Positions 1 through 7,057 of a stretch of 64,000 nucleotides of DNA are shown in pieces; within the stretch, counting starts at the first letter, position 1, and each line of letters starts with the position of its first letter. Made by a program: the position numbers and the translations under genes. The DNA lies in assembly GCA_039795165.1 (NCBI GenBank), contig JBDKER010000002.1, forward strand, positions 62,001 through 126,000, in the 5' to 3' direction. This DNA comes from V1-33 sp039795165. GTDB lineage: Bacteria > Verrucomicrobiota > Verrucomicrobiia > Verrucomicrobiales > V1-33. A model generated the notes under the pieces. That model saw nothing but the letters and a program-made list of their open reading frames with translations, was not told the origin of the DNA and did not search any database.

Positions 1-2766
1 CTGCTGGCCGGCCTGTCCGGCCGGGCTGTCCCGGTGGCGCAGCCTGACGAATTCGATGCCCTCGAGGACGTGCCGCTCGTCGTGCCGGCTCCCGGGATCT
101 TCGGGAATGATACCGCGGATTTTGCGGACACGAACCTTGCCGCGATTGTAACCCAGCAGCCAGCCAATGGCACGCTTACGCTCAATCCGGATGGTTCCAT
201 GGTCTATACGCCGTCACCCGGCTTCAGCGGAACCGATACCTTCCGGTACCAGGCGGTCGGTGTGCGGAATTTCGTGATCGACCGCGCGAGGTCGGTTCTC
301 AATGTGCGGCTGAGCGCCAATGTAAGCGGCCTCGGAACGGCGTCGGACAACAAGAATGGCCGGGTCGTGGGCACGGTGAAATGCCTGCTCAATCCAGCCG
401 TCGCTCCCCTTCAGGGAATTCATGTGCAGGATCTCGAGGCAGAGCTGGACGAAAGGATTTCGCTGCGGCTTTCATGGCTCTTCGGCCTCGCCACCATCAC
501 GGGGGAAATCGATCCCACCCGGGCGACCGATCCGGATTACCTGAACATCACCATGGACCGCCCCGGACCGCCGGTAGTGGTCGCCACCGGAGGATTGTTC
601 ACCCAGCCGGGAAATCTGTTTTCGGCTGTCGGCCGTGCGCGGACCACCGCCACGGGGGCCGCCGCCGGAGTGGAACTTCCGCCCACCCTCGATATCAATT
701 CGACGGGCATCCCGTACGATATTGCGGTGGTCCCGAATGAACCGACCCTGAGCGCTCCCAAGGTCGCCGTGGTGGGAACGAATCTCGAGCTGACCATTCC
801 CCTGAAGGTCGAGCAGACCATTGAGGATCCGGCCTATACGGGGACGATCATTGCGAAGGGAAACGTGGTGGCGGTGGCACCGGTCAATCCCGCTCCCGTC
901 TCTTCGCCGGTCACAGTGACCGTGCGGGTAGCCCCGACCGACGACCCTCCGTCGGCTGTGGCGGACCAATACGTGACGCGTCAGAATCTGTCCCTCAGCG
1001 TGCCGGCGACGGCGGCGGTGGCCACGGAAGTTCTCATTCCGGCTGGCTCGGTCTGGAAATGGAGGACGGGCAGCGATCTGGGGTCGGCATGGCGTCAGTG
1101 GTCGTATGATTCCGCTGCGTGGGCCTCCGGGGCGGGGCCGCTGGGTTACGGCGATGGCGATGAAGCCACGCTGGTGGATGACAATCCGGAGCCGGGCTAC
1201 AGCAATGTGCCGGTACCGCAGGATCGTTATCCGACCGCGTATTTCCTGCGGGAATTCACGCTGCGGAATGCGCTGGAGGCGCGCCTTGTGGAGTTTGAGC
1301 TGATGCGGGACGATGCGGCCGTGGTGTATGTCAATGGGGTGGAGGTTTACCGCGACAGCGCGCCCTTCACGGCTGGCGGGCCAGCTCCGTTCCCGGCTGC
1401 TCCGGCGGCGATCGGTTATGGAACGCTCGCCGCAGTATCGATTCCGAACGAGCAGGAGAATGCGTACCGCGCGGCGGTGGCAGTGCCGCGTCATCTCCTC
1501 TTCGAGGGCCGCAATGTCATCGCGGTGGAAGTGCATCAGGCCGGTTCCGGCGGCATCGTGAACAGCAGCGACATGAGCTTCGATCTGCGCCTTCGCTGCG
1601 AGCGCGGCGTGGCCGGCGTGCTGGCCAATGACGTGGATCCCGAGGGCGACCCATTCACCGCACAGCTGCTGTCGGCTCCTTCGCGCGGCACGGTGGTGCT
1701 CAATGCCGATGGTTCATTCGTCTACCGCCCCACCCCCGGCCTGTCCGGCACAGATACCTTCCGCTACCGCCTCAATCAGCTCGGTCAGCCAGTGCTCCGC
1801 AGCCAACTCATCCTGCCAACCAGTGCCGATGTCCTCCCCGGCCAGGAACCAGTCTGGAAGTACCTCGATACGGGAGTCGACCCCGGAACCCAATGGCGCC
1901 TCGCTTCGTTCAATGACACCGCATGGAAGGAAGGACGGGCCGAACTCGGCTACGGCGACGGCGACGAGGAAACCGTCGTCGAAGACAATCCGGAACCCGG
2001 CTACAGCAACGTTCCGAATCCCGGAAACCGCTTCATCACGACATGGTTCCGGAAAAAAGTCACGATCACGGACCGCTCGCAGCTGTCTGCCCTGCGGTGG
2101 CGCGCAAAGCGGGACGACGGAATCGCGGTCTACCTGAACGGAACGCGCATCTTCACCGATAACATGCCGGCCAGCTTCACGGCCACCACCCCAGCCCTCG
2201 GCGCGGTCATCAACGAAAACGACTACATCGAATTCCGCCAGACCAGCCTCGCTTCCGTCGTCGATGGCGAAAACATCATCTCCGCCGAAATCCATCAGAG
2301 CGACGCCAGCAGCAGCGACATGAGCTTCGACCTAGGCCTGACCGCCGAGTACATCGTCGGAGCCACCGTAACCATCGAAGTGGCTCCCGACGACACCGAC
2401 AACGACGGCATTTCCGACACATGGGAACGCGAGTACGGATTCAGTACCACGGAAGTCACCGGATCCGGCGACGCCGATGGTGACGGACAGAACGACCGCG
2501 CGGAATTCCTCGCAGGTACCCACCCGCGCGACCCCGCCAACTCCCTCCGCCCACTCGGCATGGAACGCGTCCCCGGCGGCGGCCTCCGCATGGAATTCGC
2601 CACCGTCCCCGGCCTGCGCTACCAACTGGAACGTGCCGCAGGAAACTCATGGCTCAACGAAGGCATCCCCATCACCGCCACAGGTACCACCACCACCTGG
2701 AATCTCAACCTGCCCACTGCCCCATCCACATTCTGGCGCCTCCGCTGCCTCGCCACATGGCCATGA
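1..2766 (+). CDS. Large secreted multidomain exoprotein, 5' end outside the window
   Basis: The frame is open to base 1. The first codons (LLAGLSGRAVPVAQPDEF) read like the end of a signal peptide, so the gene starts before the window and a GTG at 34 is not a convincing start. Two cadherin/Ig-like segments share the pattern DGS-VY-P-PG-SGTDTFRY. Two longer copies of a jelly-roll, galactose-binding-like module share GYGDGDE and DNPEPGYSNVP. Near the end is a thrombospondin-3-type calcium segment (DTDNDGISDTWE, DADGDGQNDRAE), then a C-terminal beta domain of the kind that ends many verrucomicrobial exoproteins. No catalytic motif is recognisable. It is probably an extracellular or surface binding protein. 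The same GYG-type module recurs in the CotH protein at 21359-25951. Confidence 0.8.
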   Translation: MLAGLSGRAVPVAQPDEFDALEDVPLVVPAPGIFGNDTADFADTNLAAIVTQQPANGTLTLNPDGSMVYTPSPGFSGTDTFRYQAVGVRNFVIDRARSVLNVRLSANVSGLGTASDNKNGRVVGTVKCLLNPAVAPLQGIHVQDLEAELDERISLRLSWLFGLATITGEIDPTRATDPDYLNITMDRPGPPVVVATGGLFTQPGNLFSAVGRARTTATGAAAGVELPPTLDINSTGIPYDIAVVPNEPTLSAPKVAVVGTNLELTIPLKVEQTIEDPAYTGTIIAKGNVVAVAPVNPAPVSSPVTVTVRVAPTDDPPSAVADQYVTRQNLSLSVPATAAVATEVLIPAGSVWKWRTGSDLGSAWRQWSYDSAAWASGAGPLGYGDGDEATLVDDNPEPGYSNVPVPQDRYPTAYFLREFTLRNALEARLVEFELMRDDAAVVYVNGVEVYRDSAPFTAGGPAPFPAAPAAIGYGTLAAVSIPNEQENAYRAAVAVPRHLLFEGRNVIAVEVHQAGSGGIVNSSDMSFDLRLRCERGVAGVLANDVDPEGDPFTAQLLSAPSRGTVVLNADGSFVYRPTPGLSGTDTFRYRLNQLGQPVLRSQLILPTSADVLPGQEPVWKYLDTGVDPGTQWRLASFNDTAWKEGRAELGYGDGDEETVVEDNPEPGYSNVPNPGNRFITTWFRKKVTITDRSQLSALRWRAKRDDGIAVYLNGTRIFTDNMPASFTATTPALGAVINENDYIEFRQTSLASVVDGENIISAEIHQSDASSSDMSFDLGLTAEYIVGATVTIEVAPDDTDNDGISDTWEREYGFSTTEVTGSGDADGDGQNDRAEFLAGTHPRDPANSLRPLGMERVPGGGLRMEFATVPGLRYQLERAAGNSWLNEGIPITATGTTTTWNLNLPTAPSTFWRLRCLATWP

Positions 2767-2770
2767 AATG

Positions 2771-2952
2771 ACGGAAGGGACGGAAGGGACGGAAGGGACG
2801 GAAGGGACGGAAGGGACGGAAGGGACGGAAGGGACGAAAGGGGCGGAAGGGGCGGAAGGGGCGGAAGGGGCGGAAGGGGCGGAAGGGGCGGAAGGGACGG
2901 AAGGGACGGAAGGGACGGAAGGGGCGGAAGGGGCGGAAGGGACGGAAGGGGC
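2771..2952. repeat. 9-bp minisatellite, about 20 copies
   Basis: Tandem copies of GGAAGGGAC start 4 bp after the stop of the preceding gene. A variant ending in GGC instead of GAC occurs in blocks (A-type run, G-type run, A-type, G-type), which suggests expansion by slippage or unequal exchange. A second, shorter array of the same unit lies at 63577-63645. It can be read as Thr/Ala-Glu-Gly repeats but has no gene context, so I treat it as non-coding. Confidence 0.9.
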
Positions 2953-3042
2953 GTTTCGGGTTGGCTCAGGCAGTCGGGAATGGGTCCGGTGCCGTGTCCG
3001 GCATAGTTCACCGGGCCAGCCGCCCGCTTCCTGCTTTGTGAA

Positions 3043-3882
3043 TCAGGGGGAGATGGGGATATCGATGGTGATGGCGCGGGCGGAGCCTTTGCCGAGCCAG
3101 CCATGGGAGGCGGTGAGGACGCCGCGGAGGCTGCGTTGGTCTTTCGGGGGCATTTCGGAGAGGGTGAGGGCGACCTCGTAGGTTCCGTTGCGTTTCTGCC
3201 ATGGCTGGGGCGGGTGCGAGCAGATGAGGTTATCGGCGCTGAAGAACTGGGGGTTTTTGGGGAGGGGAGCGCCGGGTTTGGTGGGTCGGGCCGTGAGGAC
3301 GATGGTGTTTGGCTGGCTGCGGCGGGCGGTGAATTGCCAGTCGTGGGCGGGGACTGGGTGCTGCTGACGAGCCTTGCGGAAGGCATCGGCGTGCGGGCTG
3401 GCGGATGGTTCCTCTTGTCCGGCGGGGATGGTGAGGGCGAGGTCGGCGTAGCCTGGGGCGCACGATCTGGCGCAGCACATCCATGAAGCCTTCACGCGCA
3501 GGGTCACGGGGCCTGGTGGGCAATCGGCGGGCACGGTGATGTCCGTGATGAGCAGGGTATCCTTTTCAAATCCGTGGGTATTGATGGAGGCCATCTTGAC
3601 CTTTTCCGGGGTGGGCCACTGGATGGGACCGGCCTTGAAGCCAGGGGGAAGGGACCATGCGAGTCCGGTGGCGACGCCAGCCAGTCCGGGATTCTGCCAG
3701 TAGGTATGGTAGCCACGGTCGTGACGGATGAGCAGACCCACGGGGAAGGTCTGGCCCGGCACCATGCGGTCGGTTTCCGTCACCAGTTCCACCACGAGCC
3801 CGGTTCCGCGGTGCGAGGGGGATTCCGCCGCAGATACGAGGAGAGGCGAGGCCAGCAGCAGGAGAAAAGCAGAGCGCTTCAT
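3043..3882 (-). CDS. Exported DsbD N-terminal-domain (ScsB-like) protein
   Basis: A 279-aa protein with a signal peptide (MKRSAFLLLLASPLLVSAAE). The body resembles the periplasmic N-terminal domain of DsbD/ScsB reductases: a YHTYW-NPG motif near residues 58-66 and a WMCCARSCAPG motif with Cys136, Cys137 and Cys141, matching the C-x3-C-x-PG pattern of that family. In DsbD this domain passes electrons from the membrane domain to periplasmic partners. Here the eight-helix membrane domain and C-terminal thioredoxin domain are absent, so it is a stand-alone module. It lies 61 bp downstream of the ABC ATPase gene on the same strand and may be cotranscribed. Its partner and exact redox role cannot be told from the window. 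Confidence 0.75.
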   Translation of the reverse strand: MKRSAFLLLLASPLLVSAAESPSHRGTGLVVELVTETDRMVPGQTFPVGLLIRHDRGYHTYWQNPGLAGVATGLAWSLPPGFKAGPIQWPTPEKVKMASINTHGFEKDTLLITDITVPADCPPGPVTLRVKASWMCCARSCAPGYADLALTIPAGQEEPSASPHADAFRKARQQHPVPAHDWQFTARRSQPNTIVLTARPTKPGAPLPKNPQFFSADNLICSHPPQPWQKRNGTYEVALTLSEMPPKDQRSLRGVLTASHGWLGKGSARAITIDIPISP

Positions 3883-3943
3883 GGAATCATGGGTAATGGC
3901 GGCCAGCGCGAAGTCTTTCAGCGGCCGCTACTGGATGGGCGAG

Positions 3944-4921
3944 TCAGGCCGCCAGTTCCGGTCCCGTGCAGCAGGGGCAGGTCAGCACAAAGTGTCCCGG
4001 TGAAGTTTCCAGCATGGGGAACTGCTGACCGATGCTCTCGCGGTAGCGCGGAGCGTTGCGGCGGTGCCCGAAGGCGCAGCCCGGAGGAGGATTGACCGGA
4101 CTCGGCACGTCGCCCGTCGGCAGTTCCCGCTGTGGCCGCACGGTGGGGTCGGGTACCGGAATGGCGCTGAGAAGAGTCCGGGTGTAGGCGTGCTGTGGGT
4201 TTGCTGTAACAGACTCGGCCGGTCCACATTCAAGAATGCGTCCGAGGTACATGATGGCGATGCGCTGCGAGATGTGCCGCACGACGGCGAGGTTGTGCGA
4301 AATGAAGAGGTAGCTCACGCCTGTATCGCGCTGCAGATCCATGAGGAGATTGAGGACCTGACTCTGCACGGAAACATCGAGGGCGCTGACTGGTTCGTCG
4401 CAGATGATGAGCTTTGGTGACAGGGCGAGGGCCCGGGCGATGCCTATGCGCTGACGCTGTCCTCCGCTGAATTCGAATGGGAATTTCGTGGCGGCTGAGG
4501 CCGGGAGGCCGACGCGGTCGAGCAGGCGGCTGACCGACTGCTTCTGTTCGGCGGGCGAACCGATGCCATGAATGACGAGGGGTTCCGCGACGATGTCGCC
4601 GACGGTCATGCGGGAATTGAGGGATTCCGCGGGGTCCTGAAAGATCATCTGGAGGTCGCGGGCGAGTTCGCCGGCGCGGCGGCCTGTGATGTCTTTGCCA
4701 TCGAAATGGATGCGTCCGTCGGCGGGCTGATTGAGTCCAGCGATGGTTTTGCCGAGGGTGGTTTTGCCGCAGCCGCTTTCTCCGATGAGGCCGAGGGTTT
4801 CGCCGGGCTCGACAGTGAGGGAGACGCCATCGACGGCGCGGCAGCTGCCGATGGCGCGGCGCAGGAGGCCCCCGCGGACAGTAAAGTGAACCCGGAGGTC
4901 GGAGACAGTCAGCAGCGCCAT
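3944..4921 (-). CDS. Oligopeptide/dipeptide-type ABC transporter ATPase (OppF/DppF family)
   Basis: A 325-aa ATPase with Walker A GESGCGKTT (47-55), Q-loop Q95, signature SGGQRQR (152-158) and Walker B LIICDEP (171-177), all intact. The C-terminal extension typical of Opp/Dpp ATPases is present (PPGCAF...). The family usually carries a Cys motif C-x3-RC-x5-C there. This copy keeps the first Cys, reads RRN where RCP is expected, and ends in an unusual CPCC near 316-319. It should energise peptide or nickel uptake, but no permease or binding-protein gene is nearby, so it is an orphan ATPase. It is divergent from the NOS gene. Confidence 0.88.
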   Translation of the reverse strand: MALLTVSDLRVHFTVRGGLLRRAIGSCRAVDGVSLTVEPGETLGLIGESGCGKTTLGKTIAGLNQPADGRIHFDGKDITGRRAGELARDLQMIFQDPAESLNSRMTVGDIVAEPLVIHGIGSPAEQKQSVSRLLDRVGLPASAATKFPFEFSGGQRQRIGIARALALSPKLIICDEPVSALDVSVQSQVLNLLMDLQRDTGVSYLFISHNLAVVRHISQRIAIMYLGRILECGPAESVTANPQHAYTRTLLSAIPVPDPTVRPQRELPTGDVPSPVNPPPGCAFGHRRNAPRYRESIGQQFPMLETSPGHFVLTCPCCTGPELAA

Positions 4922-4956
4922 GGTACGGCAGAGTGCGGCAGCCGTCCGCGGGCGTC

Positions 4957-4998
4957 AAGTCCGGGGAAAGTCTGGGGAAAGTCCGGGGAAATGCGGGA
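4957..4998. repeat. 11-bp direct repeats in the ABC/NOS divergent region
   Basis: Three copies of AAGTCYGGGGA stand head to tail (4957-4989), followed by a degenerate partial copy. They lie in the 197-bp region between the divergent ABC ATPase and NOS genes. Regularly spaced direct repeats at one helical turn could be iterated binding sites, or simple slippage products. Confidence 0.5.
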
Positions 4999-5118
4999 GA
5001 TGATGAGCGCTTGCGGGATGGAACGGTGGAACCATGAAGGCGTGATGATGAGCGAGCATCCGCCAGACAGCACAGCCGCGCGGCTTTTCCGGGAAACCGG
5101 GGGCGGAAGGGGGTTCGC

Positions 5119-6171
5119 GTGAGCGAGGCGGAAGCCTTGGTGAGGCTGTGTGCGGCGGAGCTTTCGGGGGACGAGGCGAGGCTGGCGGAGCGGCTGGCGT
5201 CGGTGGCGGAGGGGTGCTGGCAGCCCGATGCTGCGGAACTGGAACACGGGGCGAGGGTGGCATGGCGGAACAATGCGCGCTGCATTGGCCGACTCTTCTG
5301 GCCATCGCTGCGGGTGCGGGACCTGCGGCATGTCAGCAATCCGGCGGAAGTTCATGCTGCTTTGCTGGATCATGCGGAAGCCGCCACCAACGGAGGCAAG
5401 ATCCAGCCCATGCTCACGGTCTTTGCGCCCGCCGACCGGGACGGTGCTCCCGTGCGCATCTGGAATCATCAGCTTTTCGGCTATGCCGGGTACCGTCAGG
5501 GCGACGGCACGCTGGTGGGCGATCCGAAGAACGAAGCGTTCACGCGGGCCGTGCAGCGGCTTGGCTGGGCGGGATCGGGCGGGCCCTTCGATCTGCTGCC
5601 GCTGGTGATTCAGGAACGGGGCCGGGAACCCGTGCTGTTTCCGCCGCCCGTGCGGCAATGTCTGGAAGTTCCGCTGCGGCATCCGGATTTCCCGTGGTTT
5701 GCGGAACTCGGACTGCGCTGGTATGCGGTGCCGCTTTTGTCCGACATGCGGCTGAGCCTCGGCGGCATCGATTTCCCAGCCGCTCCGTTCAATGGCTGGT
5801 ACATGGGCACGGAGATCGGACGCGACCTCGCCGACGAAACCCGCTACCGGGTGCTGCCAAGGCTCGCCGACGCCATGGGGCTGAGCCGGCGCAATCCCGT
5901 CTGGAAGGATCGTGCGCTCCTCGAACTGCAGGCGGCCGTGCTGCATTCCTTCGCGGCCGACGGCGTCCGCATCGTCGATCATCACCGGGCCTCCAGCGAC
6001 TTCATGGAATTCGCCGCGCGGGAACAGAAGGCAGGACGGGCGGTCTCTGCCGATTGGAGCTGGATCGTGCCCCCCATGTCGGCATCGGCCACTCCCGTCT
6101 TCCACCGGCTCTGGCAGGATCGCGCCATGCTGCCCGATTATCAGCCGCAGCCTCCCTGCTGGGAAGGTTGA
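5119..6171 (+). CDS. nos: Nitric oxide synthase oxygenase
   Basis: A 350-aa protein, the length of a bacterial NOS oxygenase domain; the enzyme oxidises L-arginine to citrulline and NO at a heme-thiolate centre with a pterin cofactor. Diagnostic motifs are all present: WRNNARCIGRLFW (49-61) with Cys55 as the expected heme ligand, FNGWYMGTEIG (224-234) with Glu232 as the arginine-binding residue, the LGLRWYAVP segment (197-205), IVDHH (285-289) and DWSWIVPP (312-319) with pterin-site tryptophans. The start is GTG at 5119, behind a purine-rich Shine-Dalgarno stretch (5103-5113). No flavodoxin or reductase domain is attached or adjacent, as in Bacillus-type enzymes that borrow cellular reductases. 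Codon choice drifts from G-ending to C-ending along the gene. Confidence 0.95.
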   Translation: MSEAEALVRLCAAELSGDEARLAERLASVAEGCWQPDAAELEHGARVAWRNNARCIGRLFWPSLRVRDLRHVSNPAEVHAALLDHAEAATNGGKIQPMLTVFAPADRDGAPVRIWNHQLFGYAGYRQGDGTLVGDPKNEAFTRAVQRLGWAGSGGPFDLLPLVIQERGREPVLFPPPVRQCLEVPLRHPDFPWFAELGLRWYAVPLLSDMRLSLGGIDFPAAPFNGWYMGTEIGRDLADETRYRVLPRLADAMGLSRRNPVWKDRALLELQAAVLHSFAADGVRIVDHHRASSDFMEFAAREQKAGRAVSADWSWIVPPMSASATPVFHRLWQDRAMLPDYQPQPPCWEG

Positions 6172-6236
6172 CGCCACGCCCGCCTGGCGTAGGCTTGCAG
6201 CGGAATTTCCTAATCCACCCCAAACGCACCCGTCCC

Positions 6237-6773
6237 ATGAAAATCCTGTCAATTCTTTGCCTCCTCGCCGCCCTGCTCGTCTCGCCTGCTGCTGCCGCGG
6301 CGCGCGACGAAAAGCCTGAAAAAGGCAAGAAACCCACCAAGCAAGTGCCGCCCCAGATGTGGAGCGTCATCGTCGAAGGCGGCACCGGCGACGTCTCCGC
6401 CGCCGAAGTCAAAACCATCCTCGCCAGTCTCCGCGGGATCAATGTCGAGGAATGCACTTTCCGCGACTCCCTCGTCGAAGCCGTCATCAGCAGCGGCAGC
6501 CGCGTCAACCGCACCGACATCTCCAAGGCCCTCCGCGAAAACAACAAGGCCCTCAAACTCAAAGAATTCAAAATCAAACGCCCCGACCGCGATTCCGATT
6601 CCAAGGAAACTCCCGCGAAACCCGCAGACGCCAAGGAAACTCCCGCGAAGCCTGGCGAAGCCAAGGAAGCTCCCGCCAAACCTGCAGACGCCAAGGAAAC
6701 TCCCGCGAAACCCGCAGACGCCAAGGAAACTCCTGCGAAGCCTGCCGCTCCGGAAGTCAAAAAGGCTTCCTGA
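6237..6773 (+). CDS. Small secreted protein with HMA-like domain and KETPAKPAD repeats
   Basis: A 178-aa protein starting at ATG 6237, 65 bp after nos. It has a clear signal peptide (MKILSILCLLAALLVSPAAA). Residues about 40-112 (MWSVIVEGGTG... to KALKLKEFKI) have the beta-alpha-beta-beta-alpha-beta rhythm of heavy-metal-associated or similar ferredoxin-like domains, but without the CxxC metal motif. The tail is about five copies of a 10-residue unit, KETPAKPADA, encoded by imperfect 30-bp repeats (6601-6750). Such Pro/Lys/Ala tails often act as periplasmic spacers. The specific function is unknown. An open frame extends far upstream through nos, but the signal peptide fixes the start here. 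Confidence 0.65.
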   Translation: MKILSILCLLAALLVSPAAAAARDEKPEKGKKPTKQVPPQMWSVIVEGGTGDVSAAEVKTILASLRGINVEECTFRDSLVEAVISSGSRVNRTDISKALRENNKALKLKEFKIKRPDRDSDSKETPAKPADAKETPAKPGEAKEAPAKPADAKETPAKPADAKETPAKPAAPEVKKAS

Positions 6774-6797
6774 ATCCTTGCCGCCACCGATCCCCGC

Positions 6798-6831
6798 AAA
6801 CCCGCCCCGGCCCCGCCCGGTGCGGGTTTTT
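6798..6831 (+). terminator. Rho-independent terminator after the nos/repeat-protein pair
   Basis: Inverted repeat AAACCCGC / GCGGGTTT around a GC-rich loop, running into a T tract. It sits 25 bp after the stop of the small repeat protein. Confidence 0.75.
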
Positions 6832-6863
6832 CCGTGCCGGCATTGGCCTGCCGCTTGAGACAA

Positions 6864-7057
6864 AAGGGCAGATAATCCGGAAATGTTAACTATCGTTGTA
6901 TGCTAATAGCTAATATATCCGCGGGGAGTTTTTTGAAATCATCATAAAAAAACCGTTTGCTACCCGCCTCATTCTCAATCACTAGCGCGCCGCATTCGAT
7001 TTTCCATTAATTGTTAGAAAAGGCAAAACCAACCTGTAATTCATAGACTCCACAAAC
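6864..7057 (+). promoter_or_regulatory. AT-rich leader upstream of PEP-CTERM gene
   Basis: A markedly AT-rich stretch in an otherwise GC-rich window (for example TATGCTAATAGCTAATATAT near 6899-6918 and an A7 run near 6946). It most likely holds the promoter of the gene at 7058. I cannot assign clean -35/-10 boxes. The start codon lacks an obvious Shine-Dalgarno sequence. Confidence 0.4.

Noticed and set aside
472..1536. 354-aa minus-strand open frame opposite the first exoprotein
   Set aside because: Arg/His-rich low-complexity translation without family motifs; it is a shadow of a GC-rich coding strand.
2477..3181. Open frame translating the 9-bp minisatellite as Thr/Ala-Glu-Gly repeats
   Set aside because: It overlaps the real exoprotein gene in another frame and a minus-strand gene; the repeat simply has no stop in any frame.
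5148..6236. Upstream extension of the small secreted repeat protein through nos
   Set aside because: It is an out-of-frame shadow of nos; the signal peptide at 6237 marks the true start.
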